Source of the DNA: Caballeronia calidae
GTDB taxonomy: Bacteria > Pseudomonadota > Gammaproteobacteria > Burkholderiales > Burkholderiaceae
Direction of reading: 5' to 3'
Assembly (NCBI RefSeq): GCF_900044055.2
Contig: NZ_FCOX02000033.1
Location: 35,769 to 99,768, forward strand
Length of the DNA stretch: 64,000 nucleotides
Shown here piece after piece: positions 44,943 to 51,224 of this stretch. Position 1 is the first letter of the stretch, and every line of letters begins with the position of its first letter. The notes beneath the pieces were generated by a model. That model was not told the origin of the DNA and ran no database searches. It worked only from the letters and a program-made list of their open reading frames with translations. Made by a program: the position numbers and the translations under genes.

Positions 44943-45020
44943 AGTTGTCGTTGTATCCGGCCCGCACTGACCATCCCACCCCCTCGCCAGAGAGTAGAAC
45001 AGGTCTTGCGGGCTTTTCTT
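44943..45020 (+). ncRNA. Candidate antisense RNA to the primase leader, ending in a terminator
   Basis: A long hairpin, GCCCGCA..GACC (44960) pairing with GGTC.TGCGGGC (45007-45013), is followed by TTTTCTTT on the plus strand. No plus-strand gene precedes it; together with the promoter at 44907 it would give an RNA of about 78 bases opposite the primase mRNA leader. The placement resembles copy-number control RNAs of plasmids. Prediction only. Confidence 0.4.
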
Positions 45021-45074
45021 TGCCTATTACCGGATGAACAAGCTTCGGTCTTGCGGCAACGCCCAAAATCAAAA

Positions 45075-45272
45075 TCAAACAGCCACTTCCTCGCGGCGAG
45101 TGCTGGGCCGCACACGCTTAATATCGAAAGGCACGGCGCGCTTTTCGACCAAATGAATCATCGCGGAGCGCAAGAAGTCGCTGACCTTAATATCCATTTC
45201 CGCCAGAACCTCATACGCACTCGCTTTTAATGCCGGATCAATCGAAGTCGAGACTTCTTGATATCTGGACAT
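45075..45272 (-). CDS. RelB/DinJ-like antitoxin
   Basis: 65 residues. The pattern SIDPALKASAYEVLAEMDIKVSDFLRSAMIHLVEKRAVPF matches the ribbon-helix-helix antitoxins of the RelB/DinJ group. Good ribosome site (AAGGAGA, 6 bases before ATG). No RelE/YafQ-like toxin gene is adjacent, so it may be an orphan acting as a transcription regulator or countering a toxin elsewhere. Confidence 0.65.
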   Translation of the reverse strand: MSRYQEVSTSIDPALKASAYEVLAEMDIKVSDFLRSAMIHLVEKRAVPFDIKRVRPSTRREEVAV

Positions 45273-45371
45273 TTCCGTTCTCCTTGAACGAATTAGAAGT
45301 TACGCGTAATAATTTTACGCGTACCGGCCCTGTCCGCAAATAAGCAGTATTAATATGTCCGCCAGCGATTA

Positions 45372-45722
45372 TCAGCCGTTAAATCGCGCCTCCCTAGCGC
45401 CTTCGCACGCTGCCATACCGAACCGGTTTTCGTCCGCCGCAACTTCAATAGCGTGCTCGCGTTCGTGTTGTTCAATATCGAATTTCGCTTGAGCGGTAAG
45501 CCAAGCCAACGGCGTGTAGTCTGCGGCATTCTCCTCATCCGCAAAGAACCCGGATAACTTGCGCGCGAGTCCTACGCTGATCGACTTCTTGCCGGTCATA
45601 ATGTTTGAGATAGCGGCGGGCGATTCGCCCAATTCTGTCGCGAAGTCCTTCGAGCTAATGTTGCGCTTCTTCAAGAGTTGGCGAAGGATGAAGCCAGGGT
45701 GAACAACGGTATTCGTTTCCAT
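45372..45722 (-). CDS. HigA-like XRE family regulator (leftward)
   Basis: 116 residues. The N-terminal HigA/VapI-type helix-turn-helix is HPGFILRQLLKKRNISSKDFATELGESPAAISNIMTGKKSIS; the C-terminus (from about 75) is variable. No HigB toxin is adjacent. In this position, leftward and beside a palindromic control region, it could be the repressor of the element. Confidence 0.75.
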   Translation of the reverse strand: METNTVVHPGFILRQLLKKRNISSKDFATELGESPAAISNIMTGKKSISVGLARKLSGFFADEENAADYTPLAWLTAQAKFDIEQHEREHAIEVAADENRFGMAACEGAREARFNG

Positions 45723-46074
45723 GATTGTGATTCTCCGATTCGTGAATTTGTTAATCCGAGTGAGTTACGCCGCGCTGCGTTAGATCGAATGATCGGAGAA
45801 AACGACATACGGACGCAATACCCGTCCCACACCCGCCCAAAGATGGGATAAGCACGGTCCTGCGCAGCAAACGCCCACGAAACCGCACCGCGTTCGCACT
45901 AGGGAATGTCCTTTGCCGCCGCGCCGCAGGAGTCCTCGCGGCCTCTCGACGCCCGTAGCAGGCCCACAGGACACTTCCTAGCGCATTTCTGAGAAGTGCA
46001 ACGATGTGTAACAGTAGACCGCAAACGTTCGCTGGTGGGATTTCGAAATTGTCGAATTCGAGAATTCTGCTATT
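45723..46074. promoter_or_regulatory. Control region with palindromic operator-like sites
   Basis: About 350 bases without a convincing gene. Three palindromes follow one another at the right end: ATTTCGAAAT (46040-46049), TCGAATTCGA (46052-46061) and AGAATTCT (46061-46068), just upstream of a rightward promoter. They are candidate operators for one of the HigA-like regulators. An open frame at 45780-45974 (minus) has no ribosome site and unlikely composition. Confidence 0.5.
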
Positions 46075-46102
46075 TTGCGCTGCACAAACGACCGGCTAGA
46101 AT
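46075..46102 (+). promoter_or_regulatory. Rightward sigma-70-like promoter
   Basis: TTGCGC, 16 bases, TAGAAT (5 of 6 at -10). It lies 7 bases downstream of the palindromes and ahead of a short region ending in a terminator. Confidence 0.55.
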
Positions 46103-46108
46103 ACGGAT

Positions 46109-46176
46109 AGATTGGTTGTAGGTTGATGAAGGGCGTTCGCCCGCTAGATTTGTCAGGAGTCTAGCGGGCATTTTTT
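46109..46176 (+). ncRNA. Candidate small RNA of about 68 bases
   Basis: Between the promoter at 46075 and a strong rightward terminator (GCCCGCTAGA...TCTAGCGGGC then ATTTTTT, stem 46137-46168 approx). No start codon with ribosome site and open frame fits inside. The leftward gene ends 3 bases past the T-run, and the T-run is on the wrong strand to serve it. Confidence 0.5.
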
Positions 46177-46178
46177 CA

Positions 46179-46691
46179 CTAAAACGCCTCGACCGCCTGA
46201 ACCTCACTCCCCACAAACCCTTCATAGCGCACACCTTCCTGCGCCATCCTGCGGCAGAACAGCCACAATTTAATCTTGAACGTGTGCGGCCTGAAGTTTA
46301 GTGTCGCGTTGTGCTCGGCGGCCAGCAACGTTTCTAAGTCATGTAGATAATCGAAGTGGAGCGGCTGGCACAGTAACTCAGCTTTAGCGCGTCCGAAGTG
46401 TTGATACGCCTTTCGGAACCACGCATTCTTGAAGCTCTGTTGATCGCCTTTCTCTAAGTGCCGCTCAATATCGCGCTTATACTGCCAAGACCCATAAACG
46501 ACGCAATCCCCATTCGGAAAGCTAATCTTGTAAACACCGTAGCGCGGCAGGGGTGATTCGGCAGGATTCAACGGATACGGCTTGTGTTCCAGCGGCTTAA
46601 TTACTGGTGCGATTCGGTCCGCGTTATGCGCTTTGTTCTTCAATTTCCACTCCGGTTTCAAAGGTGTACATTTTCCCCAGCCACTCCACAT
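46179..46691 (-). CDS. GIY-YIG-like nuclease domain protein
   Basis: 170 residues from the only ATG in the frame. Residues about 50-135 resemble the GIY-YIG fold: GVYKISF, VVYGSW, then RDIERHLEKG, FKNAWFRKAYQHFG and a Glu in TLLAAEHNATLNF where the metal-binding Glu is expected. The tyrosines are GVY and VYG, a slightly altered GIY-YIG pair. The start lies 68 bases inside the upstream copy C gene, in another frame; a TTG at 46643 with GGAG upstream would shorten the overlap to about 20 bases. It may act together with copy C as a split homing-type nuclease. Confidence 0.6.
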   Translation of the reverse strand: MWSGWGKCTPLKPEWKLKNKAHNADRIAPVIKPLEHKPYPLNPAESPLPRYGVYKISFPNGDCVVYGSWQYKRDIERHLEKGDQQSFKNAWFRKAYQHFGRAKAELLCQPLHFDYLHDLETLLAAEHNATLNFRPHTFKIKLWLFCRRMAQEGVRYEGFVGSEVQAVEAF

Positions 46692-47259
46692 CGAATCGGC
46701 GCTTTTCCGCTAAGACGGGAGAGTAGTAGCGCGTCATTCCGTCCATCCCGACATGGTGAAAGGCCGCGCGTAGGCTGCTGAATCGTATTGTCTCGCCTTC
46801 AATAGTGGCGATCACAGGCCCGAATTGAATGGCGCGGTACATATTCTTGTCTGCTTTGCAGCGGGCGATATCGGCCTGACGTTGAGCGCGTTGGGCGGCA
46901 CGTTCGTTTTGCGCGGCTTCCTCTTTCGCCTTCTGCGCCAGACGCGCGGCTTTGGCCCTGACTCGCTGTTCCCACCTCTCGGCATCCGTAGGTCCAGCGG
47001 TCGCGAGTTGTTGCGGCCCTAAGCGCCTCATAACCTTGCGCACGCATTCGGGTGACGTATAAGCGAGCGATGCGGCGCGTAAGGCTTTCACCTCTGGGTC
47101 AAGCTCAATCTGCCTCGCTTCAACTTCCGGTAACGCTTCCGCACTCCCGTCCGCGTGGACCCAAGTACGGCCTTTGCCGATTGAGCATTCGTCAATAATC
47201 GCCGCGCGGCTATCCGGCGCAATTCCGAACCAAACTGAATTAATATCGAGCGCGTCCAT
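46624..47259 (-). CDS. Coiled-coil protein with NUMOD-like C-terminal module (copy C)
   Basis: 211 residues from ATG 47259, which has GGAG 9 bases upstream (the frame also reaches a TTG at 47274 that overlaps this ribosome site). A long Ala/Lys/Arg/Glu helix (about 95-135, likely coiled coil) precedes a C-terminal module at about 148-203: ATIEGETIRFSSLRAAF...GKMYTFET, homologous in pattern to copies A and B. It overlaps the GIY-YIG-like gene downstream. NUMOD modules accompany GIY-YIG domains in phage homing nucleases, which supports a joint function. Confidence 0.6.
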   Translation of the reverse strand: MDALDINSVWFGIAPDSRAAIIDECSIGKGRTWVHADGSAEALPEVEARQIELDPEVKALRAASLAYTSPECVRKVMRRLGPQQLATAGPTDAERWEQRVRAKAARLAQKAKEEAAQNERAAQRAQRQADIARCKADKNMYRAIQFGPVIATIEGETIRFSSLRAAFHHVGMDGMTRYYSPVLAEKRRFDVEWLGKMYTFETGVEIEEQSA

Positions 47260-47431
47260 ATTTAAAGACTCCAAATTTAGTACGCCCGATTCTATTCCGA
47301 TTAATGGCTACGGCCAAAGCAGTCGCGACCAATAAACCGTACACGATTACACATAATCCGAATTGGCCGGGAAACAGCTTAGCCAGAATTAAAAGAACGA
47401 GAGGGTGGGCGAGTAAATAATCGCGCGGCAT
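47240..47431 (-). CDS. Small hypothetical membrane protein
   Basis: 63 residues with two hydrophobic segments (LAHPLVLLILAKLF and GLCVIVYGLLVATALAVAI) and a basic C-terminus. It begins 7 bases from the operator array, with GGAG 10 bases before the ATG, and overlaps copy C. It is the first gene of the leftward unit next to the array. Function unknown. Confidence 0.5.
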   Translation of the reverse strand: MPRDYLLAHPLVLLILAKLFPGQFGLCVIVYGLLVATALAVAINRNRIGRTKFGVFKYGRARY

Positions 47432-47625
47432 TATGATTTAACTCCGAGTTAATATCGCGGTCCATTTAACCACGACTTAACTAGAGTTTAACTAACTCTT
47501 AAACACGGACATTAGATTATTTAAGCCGGGACAAAATTCTTGTACCGTCGAATACAGGCGCGGCGTATACTTCTTGTAAAGCGGCGATTTAATCCCGCGC
47601 CAAATCCCTTCCCGGATAAATCAAA
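47432..47625. promoter_or_regulatory. Divergent promoter region with an 11-bp phased operator array
   Basis: Between the leftward small membrane protein gene and the rightward late operon. TTAAC is repeated at 47466, 47477 and 47488 with TTAA at 47499, spaced exactly 11 bases; a separate TTAAC...GAGTTAA palindrome lies at 47438-47452 (TTAA at 47438 and 47449, again 11 bases). Each is of the form TTAAC-N6-TTAA. The spacing places the sites on one face of the helix. TATACT at 47566 is a possible -10 element of the rightward operon, without a well-placed -35 box, so an activator may be needed. Confidence 0.6.
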
Positions 47626-47922
47626 ATGTTCGATAACCATCCCGGCAGTAATCTAAAGCGGTTGATTGACGGAAAGGGCATCACCGTCAAGCAGGCCGCT
47701 TTGGAAATCGGTATCAGCCACGTGATGCTCTACAACATTATCAACGCCAAATCCGCGATTACGCCTGAAGTGGCCGCGCAACTCGAATTGTGGTGCGGCG
47801 ATTGGACGGCTGACGTTTGGCTTCTCGTTCAGAGCAAGCACGATTTGGTTAAAGCGCGTCCGCAAGCGGTCTTGAATAAAGCGGAGCACGATGCGCGGCA
47901 GGCCGCAAAGGAAACTGTTTAA
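47626..47922 (+). CDS. HigA-like XRE family regulator (rightward)
   Basis: 98 residues. HigA-type domain: HPGSNLKRLIDGKGITVKQ, ALEIGISHVMLYNIINAKS, AITPEVAAQLELW. No HigB toxin precedes it. First gene of the rightward operon, beside the phased operator array, so probably an autoregulator and the counterpart of the 45372 regulator. The next gene starts 3 bases after its stop. Confidence 0.8.
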   Translation: MFDNHPGSNLKRLIDGKGITVKQAALEIGISHVMLYNIINAKSAITPEVAAQLELWCGDWTADVWLLVQSKHDLVKARPQAVLNKAEHDARQAAKETV

Positions 47923-47925
47923 ATC

Positions 47926-48531
47926 ATGACCGCTATTTTCACCACAGACAAGAAAGGACGTATCAACGTGATCAACGATCCGTCCGTCACGTACACCGCA
48001 GAAGAGTTCACACTCGCATACGGAAAACAAGCCCACGCAATCCTTTTCGATCAGGTCCAGAAGGTTAAGTCGTCACCCGCCGCTTACTACCTGCCGCGCG
48101 GCGAAATGTCGAATGATCAAATCCGATTCCCGTTCAAGGCGAACAAGGACGAGTTGTCGAAACTGAAGGACGCGCATATCGAACTTCACCGCGCGCTATT
48201 GCTCAGTTACACGATGCTCCGCGTCCAAGGCGTAATGCCGCAAGTCGCCTATATCGTGACCTTTGCGGACGAGTCGGAGCGGAACGCGGAACTGATCGAC
48301 CGGGCGAAGCGCGGCGCAGACTTCATCAACGGCACGCGTTTCTTCAAGACGGAGTACGCGCGGCTGGTCGAAACGGCACCGGCAGAAGCCAAGTATCAAA
48401 CTTGGATCGATTGGATTGACCGCCAGCTTAAGCGCACCAACAAACCGGACGACCTGCGCGCGCTGTACGAATCGCGCGGCAAGCTCGGATTCATGATCGA
48501 CCGCGAACGTGCGGAACGGAAGTCTGATTAA
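47926..48531 (+). CDS. Hypothetical protein of the late operon
   Basis: 201 residues, mixed alpha/beta with a charged helical C-terminal half (ERNAELIDRAKRGADFINGT, WIDWIDRQLKRTNKPDDLR). No recognised motif, signal peptide or membrane segment. It follows the regulator by 3 bases and precedes the next gene by 16 bases with AGGAG, within the rightward operon. A structural or assembly role is inferred only from context. Confidence 0.7.
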   Translation: MTAIFTTDKKGRINVINDPSVTYTAEEFTLAYGKQAHAILFDQVQKVKSSPAAYYLPRGEMSNDQIRFPFKANKDELSKLKDAHIELHRALLLSYTMLRVQGVMPQVAYIVTFADESERNAELIDRAKRGADFINGTRFFKTEYARLVETAPAEAKYQTWIDWIDRQLKRTNKPDDLRALYESRGKLGFMIDRERAERKSD

Positions 48532-48547
48532 ACAGGAGTAACAGAAG

Positions 48548-49282
48548 ATGAACATCACCAGCGGCAAGCCCATCGAAGCCTTCGCGCCGATGTATCCGAA
48601 TCGAGTGCTGACCGGCAATCCGGACGACATGACCACAATCGAGTCGATGAAGGAAGCGCTCAAGAATCCCGCGTTTGAACAGAAGTGGGGGAAGGTTCTG
48701 CGCGCCAAGCATCCGCAACTCAAAGCCGCTCATGCGAATACGACCGCGAGCAACGCCCTGAACGGAAAGACGCCCGCCGCATCGAGCCGCGCGGCAGACT
48801 CCGCAGTTGTGACGGGTGAGCTCAACGTACCGAAAGCGAATGTTCCGAAGTTTCACCAGACCGCGAATCTGAAGACTCGACAAGTCAAGACCGCAGACGG
48901 CTGGATGCCGCGCGGCATGGAAGCGACTCCGATGGACAAGACGGGTCTTGACCTGAATCGCGGCCAAGAGGGTGATCCGCTCGTGGCGGCTGGTCTGATT
49001 TCGTCCGCAGAAGGCCAGCGCGGCGCTCGTTCGGCTCCGGGCCTCGATAGCCTCCTGCCGAAGCTCGGGAAGGCGCTGGACGCGCTTATCCACCGCCTGA
49101 ATCCGTCTGTGAAGCGTGGAGACGTGACGGTGAAGGGTATCCGGGCACAGGACGCAGCGACCGAAAAGAGCAGGCTGCTCGCGGCGATGGACGCTGCCGC
49201 AGATATGGAAAAGCAGACCGGCTTGTACACGCCCGTCCGTACCGTCTGGGACAAGGGCCTGCGGCAGTACGTTTTGGCCTAA
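48548..49282 (+). CDS. Hypothetical protein of the late operon
   Basis: 244 residues, Ala/Lys-rich, with ribosome site AGGAG 9 bases upstream. The N-terminus is MNITSGKPIEAFAPMYP; the middle appears unstructured, and the C-terminus (LLPKLGKALDALIHRLN...ATEKSRLLAAMDAAADM) is helical. It could be a scaffold-like, structural or DNA-binding protein; nothing specific is recognised. Confidence 0.65.
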   Translation: MNITSGKPIEAFAPMYPNRVLTGNPDDMTTIESMKEALKNPAFEQKWGKVLRAKHPQLKAAHANTTASNALNGKTPAASSRAADSAVVTGELNVPKANVPKFHQTANLKTRQVKTADGWMPRGMEATPMDKTGLDLNRGQEGDPLVAAGLISSAEGQRGARSAPGLDSLLPKLGKALDALIHRLNPSVKRGDVTVKGIRAQDAATEKSRLLAAMDAAADMEKQTGLYTPVRTVWDKGLRQYVLA

Positions 49283-49319
49283 ATCGTTTTATCAATCTCA
49301 CCACTGTAAGGAGTAAGCC

Positions 49320-49496
49320 ATGAATCAGAAAGTCGAACACACGCCCGAAGTTGATGACGAAGAAAGAAGCGAGCGCCAACGCGTCAGCGGCTTCAAACCT
49401 CAGAAGGATCACGGAAACGGATTCTCCATTCCGTCCACCGGATCGGAACTTCAAATTGACGGCGTGGGAGTGCCCGACATTCGTTTCGAGTATTGA
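49320..49496 (+). CDS. Small hypothetical protein (58 aa)
   Basis: 58 residues, starting MNQKVEHTPEVDDEER and ending GVGVPDIRFEY, strongly charged at the N-terminus. GTAAGGAG lies 7 bases before the ATG, and the gene fills the gap between its neighbours in the same orientation. Function unknown. Confidence 0.65.
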   Translation: MNQKVEHTPEVDDEERSERQRVSGFKPQKDHGNGFSIPSTGSELQIDGVGVPDIRFEY

Positions 49497-49553
49497 GCAT
49501 CTCACCTTCCCAGAGTTTCACCCTTAATCAAATAGCTTAGGAGTACGTTGAAA

Positions 49554-50108
49554 ATGAATTCCCTTCTCTCGAAAATCGGTCTGGACAACGGCTACAACCG
49601 CCGCATCAACATCGAAATGTTTGCGGATCGTGATGCCACTGTCGAAGAACCCGCAATCAACGGTCGTGAAGCTGTACCGGCACGCGAAGGGCATGACGGC
49701 GCGGCGTTCGTAATCGCGGAAACCTCGCAGGAAGCAGTGGAGCAATACTTCGCGTTGCGCGCAAGCGGTCACAACCTGCTCGACTCGTTCGCTCAGGCTT
49801 TCAAGCCGTACTTCATCGCGGATCACGACGTGACGGACTACATCGCGGCAGCGGCCAATCTTGAATCGACCGCAGGCTTTTCTAGCATGTTGACCAACGC
49901 CCGTATCAAGGCCGCGCAAGACCGGGCGGCAGTCGCCCAAGCGGCAGCGGACGAGGCTCAGGCGAAGGCGGACGCTTCCAAGGTCGAATCGGTTCAGAAG
50001 GCGCTGGAAGCGAACGCAACCGCAACCCAAAAGGAAGCGGACGAAGCGCAGGCCTACGCAGACTCGGTTAAGGCCAAAGCGGACGGCCTTGCGGAAGCCA
50101 GCGAGTAA
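49554..50108 (+). CDS. Hypothetical protein with a long C-terminal coiled coil
   Basis: 184 residues from ATG 49554 (TTAGGAG 10 bases upstream; the frame extends to a TTG at 49548). The N-terminal ~100 residues are globular (MFADRDATVEEP, FAQAFKPYFIADHDVTDYI). From about residue 115 an Ala/Lys/Glu/Asp heptad-like helix runs to the end (QAAADEAQAKADASK, QKEADEAQAYADSVK). A shaft or scaffold role in the particle is possible. Confidence 0.65.
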   Translation: MNSLLSKIGLDNGYNRRINIEMFADRDATVEEPAINGREAVPAREGHDGAAFVIAETSQEAVEQYFALRASGHNLLDSFAQAFKPYFIADHDVTDYIAAAANLESTAGFSSMLTNARIKAAQDRAAVAQAAADEAQAKADASKVESVQKALEANATATQKEADEAQAYADSVKAKADGLAEASE

Positions 50109-50117
50109 TAGCGATTG

Positions 50118-50219
50118 AACTGGCGGCTATTCATTCGCTTATTGATAATCATCGACATTTGCTATCGGCTGCTGAGTAACGAAAGCAAGAGTCATGAATA
50201 TCGGATAAGGCCGCCAGTT
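50118..50219 (+). ncRNA. Candidate structured RNA between late genes
   Basis: AACTGGCGGC (50118-50127) pairs perfectly with GCCGCCAGTT (50210-50219); directly inside, TATTCAT (50128-50134) pairs with ATGAATA (50194-50200), giving a 17-base continuous 5' strand with a 9-base bulge opposite. The 149-base gap has no open frame. No T-run follows, so it is not a plain terminator. Confidence 0.5.
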
Positions 50220-50257
50220 TCATTTACTAGATATCACGAACAAGAACGGGACTGGAA

Positions 50258-50491
50258 ATGAGCGACGGATTGAGCAGAGAACAAAGCCTTGAATATTTGA
50301 AAGCGTATCTACACCAAGTCGCGGAAGGTCAGACCAAGGCCGCTGAGTTCTACAGGAAATTGGCGGCTGAAGCGGAAGGGATTTCTGATGTTGACGCTTT
50401 GTACAACTTGATTGTGGAGACTCAAGACATTCACTTTAGCGTGAACAAGTTTGTTATCGCTCAAGTCAACTCGCTGAGAAAGAAGGACTGA
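50258..50491 (+). CDS. Small helical hypothetical protein (77 aa)
   Basis: 77 residues, all helical by appearance (SREQSLEYLKAYLHQVAEGQ, TKAAEFYRKLAAEAEG). It follows the candidate structured RNA. No recognised family. Confidence 0.6.
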   Translation: MSDGLSREQSLEYLKAYLHQVAEGQTKAAEFYRKLAAEAEGISDVDALYNLIVETQDIHFSVNKFVIAQVNSLRKKD

Positions 50492-50496
50492 CCATC

Positions 50497-50697
50497 ATGA
50501 TCATCAACCTGAACAACTCCACAGACTACGCAACGTACGTTGACCCGGCAGAAGACAGGGTACGCGTATTCGACGTCACATCTGAGGATGATCTGGAAAA
50601 GGCAGGGCCGCTCATCGCTCGCGCGGCCACGCGGCTTCTGGAAGAGTCGGATACTGCCGCGCGTATTGTTATCAACCTTCATCGTGTGGGCGGGTGA
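50497..50697 (+). CDS. Small hypothetical protein (66 aa)
   Basis: 66 residues (MIINLNNSTDYATYVDPAED..., ending IVINLHRVGG), 5 bases after the preceding stop. Alternating beta/alpha pattern; no recognised family. Part of the rightward operon. Confidence 0.6.
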   Translation: MIINLNNSTDYATYVDPAEDRVRVFDVTSEDDLEKAGPLIARAATRLLEESDTAARIVINLHRVGG

Positions 50698-50735
50698 TTC
50701 TTTCACGCCGCTAATACATAGGATAACTATTAATC

Positions 50736-51224
50736 ATGCTCAACAAGATTTTTGGAAGCGGACTGCCCGAAGTGCCGGAACCGGAACCGCAGAAGTTGTT
50801 CGACAAAGAGCAAACGACCACGACCGTTATCACAACTTCGCGCGGCACGGTGGAAGTGATCATTCGGACGTTCAGCGCGCTCACCGGCTGGGAGTTGCGG
50901 AGCTACGCGAAGGAGTTCTACAGCCCTGACCGCGACAAGTTCAACGCTTTCACAAACGCCGTCCTTTCGCACGCTTCGATTGGCGGCGTGGCGCTCGATA
51001 GCGCGGCGATTCAGAACGAGCAACTGGAGAAGTGGCAGAACGTTCAAGCCGTATTCGACGCGGTTCTGGAGCACAACGGAATCGAAATGAACGTGGCTTT
51101 CGCGCTGTCGAATGAAATCCACGTTCTCGGCATCCAAATGGGTAGGACATTTGTGACGTCTGTCGACCGGATTCTGGACCCCCTCAGGAAGATGGCTGAA
51201 CAAGAAGGAGCAGAAACAAAATGA
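50736..51224 (+). CDS. Possible tail assembly chaperone-type protein
   Basis: 162 residues, acidic N-terminus (PEVPEPEPQKLFDKEQ) then a mostly helical body (SALTGWELRSYAKEFYSPDR, EQLEKWQNVQAVFDAVLEHN). Its stop overlaps the tape-measure start by 4 bases (ATGA). Genes of this size directly before the tape measure are usually tail assembly chaperones. The assignment is positional; no slippery frameshift site is seen. Confidence 0.5.
   Translation: MLNKIFGSGLPEVPEPEPQKLFDKEQTTTTVITTSRGTVEVIIRTFSALTGWELRSYAKEFYSPDRDKFNAFTNAVLSHASIGGVALDSAAIQNEQLEKWQNVQAVFDAVLEHNGIEMNVAFALSNEIHVLGIQMGRTFVTSVDRILDPLRKMAEQEGAETK

Noticed and set aside
44870..45115. 81-codon minus frame overlapping the primase start and the DinJ-like gene
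   Set aside because: Overlaps two better-supported genes and a strong hairpin; no ribosome site.
45780..45974. 64-codon open frame on the minus strand in the control region
   Set aside because: No ribosome site, Arg/Gly/Cys-rich composition typical of antisense or non-coding frames, and it overlaps operator-like DNA.
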